NCBI GenBank assembly: GCA_026745465.1
Contig: JACYXH010000746.1
Coordinates: forward strand, 130,427 to 194,426
Source: Lota lota
Taxonomy: Eukaryota; Chordata; Actinopteri; Gadiformes; Lotidae
Direction of reading: 5' to 3'
Length of the DNA: 64,000 bases
Within the stretch, counting starts at the first letter, position 1; the number at the start of each line of letters is the position of its first letter. This document shows positions 22,581-34,295 of this stretch, in pieces. The notes under the pieces were generated by a model. It ran no database searches. It worked only from the letters and a program-made list of their open reading frames with translations, and had not been told where the DNA came from. Position numbers and translations under genes: made by a program.

Positions 22581-22599
22581 TCTACAGGACTGTTTTGTA

Positions 22600-22930
22600 T
22601 TGTGATATTTCAGAGTGAAGTATCAAAGTAAGTTGTTTTCTGAATGGTCTAAGACACCTCATAGCCCTTCACATCAGTTGAGTTCAAGTGTGCTGAGATG
22701 TCTGAGAGAAAAATACTGCCAAGTGTCTGAAGGTGTTGTATACACATTTAAAAACATCCCACACTGATTGGCAATTTAGTGTTGCTAATTACACTTTTGT
22801 AAACGTATAAGAGTCTGCTACATGTCTTAATAGTGGGTAGGGATTAGGTCTCTGCTCAAAGATACATAAAGGGACACTTACAGGACTGAGAGTAGAAATC
22901 CCTCACCCCCACACTGTCTTTTGGTTCCCC
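22600..22930. other. Intron 4 remainder, nothing supported
   Basis: Unique sequence upstream of the C-type lectin exon, with no RNA gene or exon seen. Confidence 0.4.
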
Positions 22931-23867
22931 AGAGTTAGGGCCTCCTCCACCCTCCGTCAGCATTCAGGAGATAGGGAGGAACATCACTCTGGTGGGGAGG
23001 CGGCTGTGCTGGTCAGACGCCCTGCTCTACTGCAGAGACTTTCACTGGGACCTGCTGAGCCTCAGGGACCCAGAAGAGCATGAGATGATTGATGAGCTGG
23101 TGGCTCGTGCCCTCTTCCCACTAACCAGCCACCTCTGGGTGGGCCTGCGCAGGTACTGGCCAGACCTTGGTGTCTATCAGGCAGTCAAGTCTGTCTTTAT
23201 GATCATCTGTCTGTCCATCACTTTGTCTTATCAACAATACCATGAAAATAACAAAAGCTAAATATTTGGCCACATTATTCTCAAGTAACTCTTTCATCTC
23301 TTTCAATGTTGATAGGTCACTTTTAGGAAGCTCCTGGTTTTGGATGTCCGGTGACCCGATGGACTTCAGCCAATGGGACGAAGGTTCGCAACATTCCAGC
23401 CCCTGTGGGGGTGTGTCCAGTGTAGAACCTTCCACACGCTCTTGTGAAGAACATCTTAACTTCATCTGCTTTACAGGTTGGTGTCCAGCCTATAGAGCCA
23501 TTACCAGGTCCTTATAAAGCCAAATATGCTTTACCTTCTGTAAAGGCATGCACCAGCTTGCGTGTACTGCCTGCTCAAGGGAGTCTCAGATAAGATATTC
23601 ATGAAGAATGTCCTTTTTCAGTCAGCTTTTTAACATTTACAAACAGCTTGAAACAGTAAGAGGTTCAAGCTTCCTGTTTGGGAAAATAAATATCCTTGTT
23701 AGTACTACGCTCAACCTAGGAGTGTGAATGAGGGAAAACAAACTCTAAGTCTTTTACGTCACTTTCATTAACCTTCTTATATTTGTATTTCCGCAGGTCA
23801 GACAGAAGGAGTGAAGAAGCTGCGCTTCTATACTTCCACAAGAGAGAATCAAATTCGCTGCACCTAA

Positions 23868-24348
23868 TTGGCCTCACTGGGGAACATAGCTGCTGATTCT
23901 GAAGAAGACCTAAGTAGTGAAGTTTCTGAATGCTGTAGCTCAGAGTGTGTCTGAGGTAGCTAGCTAGTTCTACATTCCGTCATTATGGGCTTTATGACAG
24001 GCCACAGTTTGTGCTAGAATAGCATATAGGATGCATTTATTTAGTACGTATTCAATTAACTTCTTTATGAGCAGACGTAGTTGTGGCATGTATCAATCCT
24101 TTGATTCCAAATGTGGAGATTGTGAGTTCAAGATGGTATCAAAAGACTAGAAGTATCTGTTGGCTTTATCTCTGTGTCTGGCTAAGCTGATTTGGAAATT
24201 ATATCCACACTGTAAGATTTTATCTTAAATTCTGATAAGGTGTATTTATTGATTCGGATGTGCAAAGCAGTTCAAACACAGAGATACGCCATTTGAGACT
24301 GTGTGGAGTGTAACACGTGTTTTCCAGTCAATATTTAGATACACACAC

Positions 24349-24387
<39 letters not shown>

Positions 24388-24800
24388 TAGTGTGTATAAA
24401 TATAATTAGTGTGTGTATATGTGTTTTAATAATGTTAAAACTCCTTTTCCAGATGTGAATGTGCTAGTTTGTCTTTTATTTTGCATATAAAAGTAACATA
24501 ACTAATCTTTGTTTGCTAGTGTCATCCTAATACGACTGACCCGAAGACCAATCATTTGACTGAGTAAATAAATGACATAATTTGCCCCGCTGTAGTTAGC
24601 CCATCCAGACTGCCGTGTAACACATGGCCAGTCAAGGCAGCAGCCCAGGCCTCCGGTCTCCAGGATGGAGGGGGGAGGTGGGTTGGTGGGTCACACTGGG
24701 CAGGTGTGGGGACAATGGTTTTATTTTAATTTTTTATTTTGGGTATGGTAAAGAGTGTGTTGTTTTAGTTGGGTATGGTAACCCTGGTCAGAGTCAGGTT
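23868..24800. other. 3' flank of the lectin gene; (TA)n
   Basis: A (TA)n tract lies at 24353-24384. AATAAATGAC at about 24567 could serve as a polyadenylation signal about 700 bases past the stop. No other gene. Confidence 0.45.
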
Positions 24801-24889
24801 TATGTGTTTTGTTTTATGGAGTGTGGGTTAGTGGTTGTTAGTGGGGGGAAGTAGGCATCGGCTGAAGATTCTCCCCAGCCTCAATTTGG

Positions 24890-25200
24890 TGTTGGGGATT
24901 TGTGGAGTGGGTGTGGTCGATGGCTGGTTGAAGCAGCCTCACCTGGCCCGAGTCAGACTGATTGGACTCTGGGGCTGGGTGAGGCTGCACATCTGTTGCA
25001 CATTGAGTAATCAGTGTGCACAGGTTAAGCCAGCCATCACCACACACACTCAGGGAGATGTCCTACATGGCAACATGGATCACTGTCTTCATGTCTCATT
25101 GTCTGCAACCTCTTCAATAAACCGGCTTTCAACATTAGCATCCTGTGTCCTTGTGTCTGGAGAAGCCTAGAAAAGCCACCTAGGTGGTGTGTAGACACCG
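24890..25200 (+). mobile_element. Dispersed LTR-like repeat, copy 1
   Basis: GCAGCCTCACCTGGCCC..GTCAGACTGATTGGACTCTG..CCAGCCATCACCACACAC..CAATAAACCGG..GCCACCTAGGTGG recurs at 62820-63190. The CAATAAAC hexamer near the 3' end suits a solo LTR. The boundaries are not certain. Confidence 0.5.
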
Positions 25201-26175
25201 ACATTGCTACAGATAAATTTATCAGATGGAATTCTAAATACACCAGTTTTATGGTCTCCCCATCCAAGGAATACATTTGAACCTTTACTACATTGACCAA
25301 ATACCATTATGCTATGTTTTGTTATCCGAAAATCGAATCAAAACCAAAAGAATGAATTCCTAGTTACAGTGTATTAAATCAAGACAGAGCGGTAGTAGAA
25401 TAACCATGGCAATCTCATAAAGATAACAATACTGCTTCTCTTTTATGGAAGATAGTATAAGAACCATATACCTGTGGAGAGAGAATAAAATGTGGTCATA
25501 ATGTGAGCACGACTACGTGTCATTACAATAACAGTAAAAGTGATGTGTGTGGTGAAGTCACACTATGGGAACTATGGGATCTGAATGTATATTTGGGTAG
25601 TGGGACCTTGTCAGGTGACTAGTACTGATTAACTGTGATATGTTTTTTTGTTATGTCTGATAGGCACTTTTGTATGCTCTGACGATATAGTACTGAAACT
25701 GTAAGTCCTTTTGGCTACATGTGTTATAGGACCTAATCTTATTGTGTTTTGATGTTCCTTTTAGTTGTATGTGTTATGGGACCTAATCTTATTGTGTTTT
25801 GATGTTCCTTTTAGCTGAATGTGTTTTCAATCAAACTGCGTTTGTTTGTAATGAATTGTATTTTAAAATACTGTCATGGACAATGTAGAATGTATTATAG
25901 TATATATGTAGTATAGTATAGAATGATGAAGGCCCAGTGGTTAGACCCGGTTGGTTCCTTAAGGTGTCAATCAAACTGTTCTAACCAAATTACTGCCATG
26001 TCCACTCAAAATTACCATATTAATTAGCATATTTTCTTCATCAATCTTTGATGGATGACTAATATCAACGTCAACGTTGAATTCATGAACACTTTTGCCT
26101 GTTTGGATTTTTGTAAACAGGGACTTTAATGATTCATGTGATATTGTTTTGAACATTGTGGAGCCAGTCCTAATA
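25201..26175. other. Intergenic, no gene; short direct repeat
   Basis: A roughly 60-bp unit (GTGTTATAGGACCTAATCTT..TTGATGTTCCTTTTAG) is duplicated in tandem at about 25720-25815. Nothing else is supported. Confidence 0.5.
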
Positions 26176-26179
26176 TTGT

Positions 26180-26430
26180 GTTATGTAGTGTAGGCCTACT
26201 CTATATTTGAGAGTATCACTCGTATGAGAGGGACATGAAATCAGGTCAAATGTTTTTCAGGTCAGCCAGTTGCACTGACGTCATATAACCAGTAGATGGT
26301 GCTACAGTGCACCTTTTTCAAGTGTTTCAAAACGGACCTCATATCAAATCAATTGGTTTAATATTCTCAAGACGTTTAAATGATTCATGCAGGCTTATAG
26401 TTTCATTCTCCACGTTACTAGCTAGAGTTG
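26180..26430. repeat. Inverted copy of the 2480-2770 / 44370-44690 segment
   Basis: It reads as the reverse complement of the region holding AATCATTTAAACGTCTTGAG and GTGCACCGTAGCACCATCTG. It marks an inverted junction of the segmental duplications beside block B. Confidence 0.8.
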
Positions 26431-26657
26431 AATGAAAAAGACATAACTGCATAATACAGCAGTGTTGGCATTTAACAAACTAGGCCTGGAAACAACTGTG
26501 TTCATATATTTAGTCAGCTCTATTATAGGCCTACAGTTATGAAGCCTATTTGTATAGGATTGCTGTGTTGATGGTTGCACTTTGTTTATTTGTTTGTTTA
26601 TATCATGGTGATCATGTGGTGAACATCATTTTTTTTAAATCATGTCTGTATTGATGC

Positions 26658-26659
<2 letters not shown>

Positions 26660-26700
<41 letters not shown>

Positions 26701-26713
26701 AAACACACACACA
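26660..26713. repeat. (CA)n microsatellite
   Basis: About 19 CA units with a short interrupted continuation. Confidence 0.95.
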
Positions 26714-26729
26714 AGAGTCTGTATGGGCA

Positions 26730-27365
26730 GAAAAGCACTTCACCTGGAGTGTCACTCGAGGAGGGAGGAGCCGTGAGCTGTACAGGTCCGGACACACGGC
26801 ACTTCCGCTCTCACCGCTCGCTGTCCATGTTCCCTCGTGAAGAGTCTGGAGCCTTCCGCTCCGTCAGCCTCCGCAGTCCAGTCAGCCTCCGCACCGCGCG
26901 GAGCGTCGTGTTGACGCTGAGTGAACTGTCTCTCCGCCCCCACGGGCCACGCCCCCTCTCGCCGTATGAACCAGGTGTGTCGCATTAGTCGTTCACCTCG
27001 TCCGACCCGGAAGTAGACTCTGTTCACCACAGTACGATTTGGGCTGAGAACACTCAGCGGGGGGTAGGGTGGGGGGTTATCTCCATGGTTACGACCCACG
27101 GCCACTTTGTGATGCTCTTTTTTTACAGTCGCTGAGTGGGAGCGTCATCATGAGCGATGTTGGATATGAAACGCACCACACACCGTGGCCTTATCCTACA
27201 AGTGTCCGAGAAGCTTCATGAACCTTCTCGGACCCCAACAATAACCGCTCCCCAGATGGAGCTGACGTTGTGACGTCACGGGGCCTCCGAAAGGGCCCGT
27301 AGACATCCCGGAAAGAACCGGACCGGAGTTCAGAGCAGCGTGGAACGGGTTTCTTTCTGCATTAT
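26730..27365. promoter_or_regulatory. CpG-rich candidate promoter with a CRE
   Basis: Many CpGs, GC-box-like CCGCCCCCACGGGCC near 26935, and a perfect CRE palindrome TGACGTCA at 27271-27278. No coding exon is recognisable in it; the frames across it lack splice context and family features. It sits between the lectin gene and block B, so it could drive an unseen transcript either way. Confidence 0.35.
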
Positions 27366-27583
27366 GTGATTATTCTAGTAACGTTGACTAAAGAGCATAG
27401 GTTACTAAGTTTAAGATCATAGAAGACATACTAAGACGGAACAAGATAAGGGTTTATATTGGTAATGATAAGAATTGTATTTATGATAAGAATATAATTA
27501 TATAGAATAATGAGCACTGTCAATAACCTCTTATTTATAACAGCCTACTTTTATATATAACAAGTATATATTTAAAGTAATAA

Positions 27584-28334
27584 TAACTCAAGTAGAAGTA
27601 AAAGTAGTCATCAGATAATGACTTGAGGAAGAATTAGAAAGTATCTAGTGAAAAGATTACTCAAGTACTTCAAACCAAATGATTTATTGTTGTAATAAGC
27701 AGAGCAAGATTAACGTAAATAGACAAATATTACATTGTATATGCTTGTTTAATAGACATTAACAACATATAAAATAGCATGTATCCCTTCAAATAAAACA
27801 ACACACAATAAAATATTAAATCTTTACAAAATAAGGAAAATACAGCCACAATAAATCTCTCTGGCCTCCATTTTTAATTCACAAACAGACTTGAGTAAAA
27901 GCAAACAGTATGTTACATAAAAAATTTAAAAAGATTATTGAAGTAAATGAAAGAGAAAATATAACTTATTCGTGTAATTATGTGTGTGTACTATGTGTGT
28001 GTACTATGTGTGTGTGCTATGTGTGTTTGTACTATGTGCGTGTGTTATGTGTGTGTGTACTATGTGTGTGTGTACCATGTGCGTGTGCTATGTGTGTGTA
28101 CTATGTGCATGTGCTATGTGTGTACTATGTGTGTGTGTGTGTGTGTGTACTATGTGTGTTTGTGTGTGTACTATGTGTGTGTGTGTGTGTACTATGTGTG
28201 TGTGTGTGTACTATGTGTGTGTGTGTGTACTATGTGTGTGTGTGTGTTTGTGTGTGTACTATGTGTGTGTGTGTACTATGTGTGTGAAAAAAAAGAAACA
28301 CGCACACGGCCCGCCCGCCGCATTTCTTTTTTTT
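27584..28334. repeat. Block B 3' flank: MITE fragment, poly(A) site and GT array
   Basis: Collinear with 2813-3600 and 44706-45409. TTTATT at 27683-27688 is a candidate AATAAA signal on the minus strand. The GT/GTACTATG array spans about 27975-28290, directly beyond the gene B stop codon. Confidence 0.8.
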
Positions 28335-28888
28335 CTACAACCGACACAGAGACACTGAGTCATCATAACTCCAGAACCTAAACCCAGGGAGGAGGTCCTC
28401 CTGGGTGAAGGTGGACTGGAAGGTGTGGATGTGTGTCAGTGTGTCTGAGGACCCTCCTACATCTGGGGACACTCTGTAGAAGGACAGAGTGCCAGCAGGC
28501 CGGTCCAGATACACTCCTACTCTCTTAGAGCCAGTATGGGGGAGACGTATGACTGTTCCACTACCGTTGTACCAGGCAGAGTAACCATCATGATCACAAT
28601 AAAGACTCCAGGACTTGTTGTTCACTCCAAGCCCGCTGTCAGCACCCTCTCCTCTCCTTATGATTCCTCTGTATGTCACTCCTATCTCAACAGCTCCTTC
28701 CCACTCTACCTCCCAGTAACAGCGGCCAGTCAGAGCCTCTCTACACAACACCTGGGGATAGAAGTCAAATCTCTCTGGGTGATCAGGATATGACTGATCC
28801 TCTCTAACCCGCGTCACCTTTCTGTTGTCCTCAGACAGAGAGAGTCCTCTGTGGGCTGTGTTTGGTTCCAGTGTGAGTTCACAGGCAT
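28335..28888 (-). CDS. Gene B exon 4: PRY-SPRY (B30.2) domain and stop
   Basis: Begins after a CATCAG acceptor at 28889-28891 and keeps the PRY start (ACELTLEPNTAHRGLSLS), GRCYWEVEW, the VGVYLDRPAGTLSFY block and FTQEDLLPGF, then TAG. Differences from A and C cluster in the loops (for example AVEIGVTYR, DHDGYSAWY, HTGSKR). Confidence 0.9.
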
Positions 28889-31800
28889 CTGATGGGAGAA
28901 CAAGACATGATTAGCTGCTGAACCATTCTTCATCATCATCATCATCATCATCATCACTAGTACTGTTCTCTTGCATACTTCTTATTTCGGTCCTTTTTCA
29001 CGTGCCATCTACTCTACAAACTAACATAGAAATGCATGATAATACTACAGTGGAATAGTGTGCTATGAGTTTTAGATTAAAGTTAATAGCTAATCTCGTG
29101 TGTGTGTGAGTGGCTGTCCCCATCAAAACATTGAAACCAAGGAAAATGTATAAACTGCATTTACTCCCTCAATAATTACACTACATAGACATATTATACA
29201 TTGACATGCTCAGCATGCTGAGCTAATTGCTCATATGAAATAGCTAAGCAATAATTGTAATAGCTTTCAAGATATTAAACTGATTTCCCAATCCACATAC
29301 ATTGCACTCAACCTTCAAAAGGACACCTGTGTGAACAACAGACTGAACAAGCTGAGCTCACATACAGGCTGGAAATTAACTGTTGGAGCCATAGAACTGG
29401 TTCATACATACTATATATACATAGACATGTACTCATACATACACGTACATACTATATATACATAGACATGTACTCATACATACTATATATACGTAGACAT
29501 GTACTCATACATACACGTACATACTATATATACATAGACATGTACTCATACATACACTTACATACTATATATACATAGACATGTACTTATACATACACAT
29601 ACATACTATATATACATAGACATTTATTCATACATACACATACATACTATATATACATAGACATGTTCGCATACATACACATACATACTATATATACATA
29701 GACATGTACTCATACTATATATACATAGACATGTACTCTTACATGCACGTACATAATATATATACACATAGGTACACACACATACGTATGCATATGTATA
29801 CATATACATACGTATACATAGGTACACACACACTGTGGTAACCTGGCTCCAGCACATCGCCCCAGGCGGCCCAGGGGCCACCGCTCTGCCCCAGCAGGGG
29901 CCCGCATTAGCGCTGGCCCCATTGCGCTGAAACACCCGGAGGAGGAGGAGGAACGCCAGCAGACACGGGACTCGGGGTGAGTTGTGTCAAGAGGCTTTTG
30001 CAAAACGTGAGTGTGTGTTGTTGAAGAGAGGACGCACCCCGACGATAACGGAACAAGCCTTTGAAGGATGTGTACGCTGGTTGAGGACGTCTCCCCCCTG
30101 CGCTAGACGGGAGCTGCCCTGGGGGGATCGACTACTGGCTGTCTAGCCCCCCCTACGTTGGGTTGGATTAACTCCTCGGAGACAGAGTGAAGCTTCACCA
30201 CCGAGTGACTTTTCTGTTGATGTTGCGTACCACCGGAGGAGACCGGTGTACGGGAACTTTACCGGAGGTTTCTCCGTGGAGGCGGAGCCTAAACCTTTTT
30301 CTTTGTTCTGTTTGGTTACGTTTCTGTTTAGAACATTACCACTTAGGCTTAAAGAGACCTTTGACTTGTGGAAGGCAGGCCACACATGGAGCTGGGTTAC
30401 CACAATACATCAACAACAAAGTTATGAATATATCAACAACAATGTTATGAATATATCAACAACAATGTTATGAATATATCAACAACAATGTTATGAATAT
30501 ATCAACAACAATGTTATGAATACATCAACAACAATGTTATAAATATATCAACAACAATGTTATGAATATATCAACAACAATGTTATGAATACATCAACAA
30601 CAATGTTATGAATACATCAACAACAATGTTATGAATACATCAACAACAATGTTATGAATATATCAACAACAATGTTATGAATACATCAACAACAAACATC
30701 TCTCATTGTATCCAGATCTTACCAACAACGAGCAGCTCTGCGGTGTGATTGGCCGAGCCAGCGCTGTTGGTCGCCATGCAGCAGACCGTGTTCACACCAT
30801 ACTTCACACCTCTGACGAAGAGGAACCCCCTCTCCACCCAGGCCGCAGGCTCTGATTGGTCGTCTGTGCTGTCCCTCTCCAGGGGCCTGCCGTTGTGTAG
30901 CCACTCGACGGTGGGCTCCGGCGTGCCGTCGGCATCGCAGGAGAATTGGGCCGTGTGGCCCACGGGCAACACCTTGGTAGAGGAGTGGAACTCTGTGATG
31001 CTGGGGGCCTCCTCCTCAACGGGCCTCACTGAACCAGAAGAAACCAGGACGAGATGAGTGATAACCAGAGCTTATAATCACTACTGTTATTATTGTAATT
31101 ATATTCAGGATGATATGATTTAGACTCACTGAGGCACACGGAGATTATGACAATACTCAGCAGTATGACGATCGGAATGACAATGATGACCAACCATTGA
31201 GCTGTTCAGGAGTGAGACACATACACACATGCACAAACATATTTTAATATACACAGAAATATTTATACTGCATGGCTATCATTCACATTTCAGACAGTCT
31301 CCCTACAGTCTGCAGAATCCCTCCCCATCTTCAAGAAACATTCGAAACGGCACGCACAATTTTTTTTATATATATATCAAATTATATTTGATTTTATGTA
31401 ATTGTGTTAAATCCATAAGTCCACTTGACTTAAGTTAAATGAGTAGCCTTTATTAAAATACTAAAATGAGGTTAAAATGTTTAAAAAAAACATTGGCACC
31501 CTAACGTTACGTTGCACTACCACTAATAATAAGTAATGAAAATACTGAACCAAACATATATCATGAAAAACACAACTACTTGAGATGCCTAGTAATAGTC
31601 TGTAACTCATGGCTGTAATCACAGGTCGTTTGTTCTGGAAACGTAAATGTGTGCTGTTTGTCTGGAACATTGGTTCTCAAACTATGGTTTGCGTACCACT
31701 GATGGCACGCGTGCGCCATTTAGTGATAAACGGAGGAATCTCAGAAAAAAAGGTCAGGTTATAGCGCGCACAAACATCCACAATTGACTAAAATTATGAA

Positions 31801-32196
31801 TGGCTCAAAACACTGGCTTATGGTGGCTCCAAACAGTAACTATTTGTAAGAAGTGCCGATCAGGAGGAGAATATTTGGAGCAGACCAGTAGAAACTGAAG
31901 TGGACCACAGTGAGCCGAGGTGCTGGTGGCTGCTTCAGCAGCACCAGTGAAGTCTACACAGCACCTGCTAGCACCTACGGTGCAAGACAGTAAGGAAATG
32001 GGACTCGAAATACGTCCAATTTGGATTGAGCTGGAGCGGGACGGAGGAAGAGCCAGGCCACAGTGTGTGGTGATGTTCTTAGCAATGAAGCCATGAAACC
32101 ACCACATCTCAAACGACATCTTACAGCCAAACACGCAGTGCTGAAAGACAAACCAGTCGATTTCTTTTCCTAAGAAAACGTGACGGACGTCACTTG

Positions 32197-32255
<59 letters not shown>

Positions 32256-32867
32256 CCCTTGCGTTGAATGAGAGTTGTGTGAAATAGTTTGTGCCAGTTC
32301 TAGTGCTACCCCTTTGTACAGCTGACAACAGTTAACAATAAATAATATTCTTATAAGAAGGACAACATGACGACATGTGTATGTTCTAGACTCTAGAACA
32401 AACACATGTTATTTTGGAGAATAAATCTGTCTATGCTTGTAATACAATACACAATGGTTCATTAGGCTGGTCATTTTGACTAAAAACATTTGATAAATGG
32501 AAATCTTAAATGTATGTAGATAATTTACTGGATCCTTTTTACTGGATTATTTCTTTTAAATTCTCTAAAAAGGGCACCTACCAAATCTTCTCTTGCTGGT
32601 CTCCTCCTGGTCCAAAGACGTGTCCTCAGGTTCCTCAGGGAGTCCAGGGTCCAAAGATGTGTCCTCAGGTTCCTCAGTGGGTCCAGGGTCCAAAGACGTG
32701 TCCACAGGTTCCTCAGTGAGTCCAGGGTCCAAAGACGTGTCCTCAGGTTTCTCAGTGAGTCCAGGGTCCAAAGACGTGTCCTCAGGTTCCTCAGGGAGTC
32801 CAGGGTCCAAAGACGTGTCCTCAGGTTCCTCAGTGGGTCCAGGGTCCAGTTCATAGATGCGGTCCAT
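28335..32867 (-). CDS. Predicted type II membrane Ig-B30.2 protein, paralog B (4 exons)
   Basis: Model: 32867-32582, 31201-31130, 31028-30723, 28888-28335. Introns are phase 1 with GT-AG ends. The coding length is 1218 nt (405 residues). Residues 1-95 are an acidic tail with six 13-residue repeats (DPGLTEEPEDTSL type) ending SKRRF. Residues 96-119 are a hydrophobic segment (WLVIIVIPIVILLSIVIISV). The I-set Ig domain is at about 120-221 and PRY-SPRY at about 222-405. The stalk exon of paralog A is absent, but because all introns share phase 1 the frame is kept. Two independent copies with open frames and intact splice sites argue that this exon set is a real gene. Topology and surface location are inferred. 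Confidence 0.72.
29400..29833. repeat. Tandem CATACATACTATATATACATAGACATGTACT repeat, block B
   Basis: Copies of about 31 and 42 bases alternate, followed by a degenerate CATACGTATACATA stretch. Short in block A (4618-4712) and long in block C (46546-47110). Confidence 0.85.
29834..30404. mobile_element. 571-bp LTR-like element, copy in block B
   Basis: Same ends (TGTGGTAACC...GGTTACCACA) and the same length as 4723-5293. Confidence 0.6.
30405..30702. repeat. 23-bp minisatellite, about 13 copies
   Basis: Same unit as 5294-6352, immediately next to the Ig exon donor side of gene B. Confidence 0.95.
30723..31028 (-). CDS. Gene B exon 3: I-set immunoglobulin domain
   Basis: The same length and phases as the gene A exon. 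Cys, Trp and Cys are in FSCDADGTPEP, EWLHNGRP and NTVCCMATNSAG. Only about ten residues differ from gene A. Confidence 0.85.
31130..31201 (-). CDS. Gene B exon 2: membrane segment
   Basis: A 72-bp phase 1-1 exon between CTGAACAG and GTGAGT. The hydrophobic core differs at most positions from gene A, but both end in ISVC. Confidence 0.7.
31675..32185 (+). mobile_element. Degenerate hAT element with BED zinc finger (ZBED/SCAND3-like transposase fragment)
   Basis: The left end ATTGGTTCTCAAACTATGGT..GCGTACCACTGATGGCACGC is of the Charlie type. About 32004-32165 reads SKYVQFGLSWSGTEEEPGHS and, in another frame, VCGDVLSNEAMKPPHLKRHL then KDKPVDFF. This is the BED-finger region of domesticated and active hAT transposases, frameshifted here. 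It lies in intron 1 of gene B. Confidence 0.65.
32200..32254. repeat. (TG)n microsatellite
   Basis: About 26 TG units in intron 1 of gene B. Confidence 0.95.
32582..32867 (-). CDS. Gene B exon 1: tail with six 13-residue repeats
   Basis: The ATG at 32867 matches the gene A start. Each 39-bp unit encodes TSLDPGLTEEPED with small changes (P/L, K/E, V/E). The exon ends TTT G before GTAGGT. Repeat number is the main difference from gene A (six against two). Confidence 0.72.
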
Positions 32868-33129
32868 GGTTCCTCTCTGTCAGCTTCCACTGCTTCTGCT
32901 CTCAGGCTTCAGCTCTGCTATATCAGATGGAAAAATGTCACATGTTTGAATTCTGACCAATCATCAGCTTACAATCTGAACCATCATTGTCAGGAAATGT
33001 TTTTCTTACACTCTTATCAGATGCCATCGTTTTACACACACACTCATGCACACACACATACACACACACACCACTTTATATGTTATATTGTATAAAGACA
33101 CATATAGACATGTAGAGGAAGAATAAAGC

Positions 33130-33372
33130 AGATAGCGTCATGTCTAGGAGTGGTCAATCTGTATTCTAGAAGGTAGTGGACATGTCTAGGAGTGGTCAAG
33201 CTGTATTCTAGAAAGTAGTGGACATGTCTAGGAGTGGTCAAGCTGTATACTAGAAAGTAGTGGACATGTCTAGGAGTGGTCAAGCTGTATTCTAGAAGGT
33301 AGTGGACATGTCTAGAAGTGGTCAAGCTGTATACTGTAAGGTAGTGGAAATGTCTAGGAGTGGTCAGTGACC
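33130..33372. repeat. 42-bp minisatellite upstream of gene B, about 6 copies
   Basis: Unit of the type AGTAGTGGACATGTCTAGGA plus GTGGTCAAGCTGTATTCTAGAA. Gene A has one partial unit at the same place (about 9085-9110). Confidence 0.9.
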
Positions 33373-33500
33373 CCAACCAAACATACAGTCAGTTGGAGAC
33401 CCCACCCAAACATATAGTCAGTTGGAGACACCACCTAAACACAGTCAGTTGGATAGACCACCCAAACATAGTCAGTTGGAGACCCCACCCAAACATACTT
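33373..33500. repeat. 28-bp tandem repeat, about 5 copies
   Basis: CAGTCAGTTGGAGACCCCAC plus CCAAACATA, imperfect. Confidence 0.85.
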
Positions 33501-34125
33501 CAGACCAGAAAGTGTTAGCAGAGGCCATTCTGAGAAATGTATTTATATTCTTTGGACTCATCTTATGTTTCTGTCTGACTATTTGGTTTATGAAGTGGTC
33601 TTTGTCTCCAGAAAGAGAGAAGTGCCTCAATGATGTGTCACTTTGGTTTGGGTTTGAAACGTCCATTTTTTCAAACCTTTGTTTCCTGAACCAGACTTCC
33701 TGTCCTCCCCTAACCACAGAGGTTTCATGACAACCTGTGGCTCCTTACTTTAAACACAGATTAGCATCTTGTTTGCATGAACACTCGTATTTGAGCACAT
33801 TCATGTGTGAGCACTTTGTATGTATTATAACTAGAATCAATACGATGGATGAGAGTTAGTCACTGTGGAAAAGGCTCTCTTCACACAGCGTCTAACATTG
33901 TGTTGTTTGACTCAACATGGCCACTCTGACTGCTGCAGTGGCTCAAATGCTTCACTCTGTTTCTACTGGTTGATGCCCGCGCCTTGGAAGAGAAGTGACT
34001 TATTTAACTAATTAGCATTGTTTATTTAACACACACACACACACATTTAACTATTCAGAATGTACAGTACCATATTACTCTCTTCTTATTTTTACTTTAT
34101 TTTATTCATTTATTTATTTATTATT
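33501..34125. other. Intergenic; one unsupported hydrophobic frame
   Basis: A plus-strand frame (33422-33730) runs from the tandem repeat into VFIFFGLILCFCLTIWFMKW. I see no clear promoter, splice partner or family, so I do not call a gene. Confidence 0.4.
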
Positions 34126-34258
34126 TATAAATGTATTGTATATGCAACTTAATACCTGCACTGTCGAGGAGAGCTTGGAACACGTGAATTTCATTGCCAG
34201 CAATGACTGCTACTGCACGTTTTGTTGTGCATTTGACTAAATAAAGAACTTGAACTTG

Positions 34259-34295
<37 letters not shown>
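34126..34295 (+). mobile_element. Retroposon 3' end with (CA)n tail
   Basis: GTGCATTTGACTAAATAAAG followed by AACTTGAACTTGAAC, then about 16 CA units. The short repeating 3' terminus is typical of fish LINEs and their SINE partners. Confidence 0.5.

Larger units (their letters stand above)
20658..23867 (+). pseudogene. F-type lectin plus C-type lectin secreted protein, one in-frame stop (7 exons)
   Basis: Exons: 20658-20691, 20940-20978, 21099-21393, 21673-21812, 22933-23152, 23316-23476, 23797-23867, all with GT-AG ends and matching phases. Residues 1-25 form a signal peptide (MGSSRLICSFIGVVVLLW). The F-type lectin (fucolectin) domain starts INLALSGTAIQSS and contains EHAIDGNTD, PWWRLEL, RVSEIQVTN, EMLIGNSLENNGNNNPRC and ends LCEVKVYGG. 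The C-type lectin-like domain has LCWSDALLYCRD, LWVGLRR and NFICFTG. TAA at 21734-21736 interrupts the F-type domain (CWGM*GRF), so a normal message would give a truncated protein. The canonical fucose motif RxD...R is degraded (TNMNYARYRLNG). The C-type half lacks EPN/QPD and WND, so no calcium-dependent sugar site is expected. It could be a recent null allele, a sequencing error, or a pseudogene. Confidence 0.78.

Noticed and set aside
26749-27105. Open frames on both strands of the CpG-rich region
   Set aside because: GC-rich sequence lacks stops by chance; no domain, no splice sites in phase.
33422-33730. Plus-strand 102-residue frame with a hydrophobic segment
   Set aside because: Starts inside a tandem repeat, with no splice partners, homologous copy or family signature.
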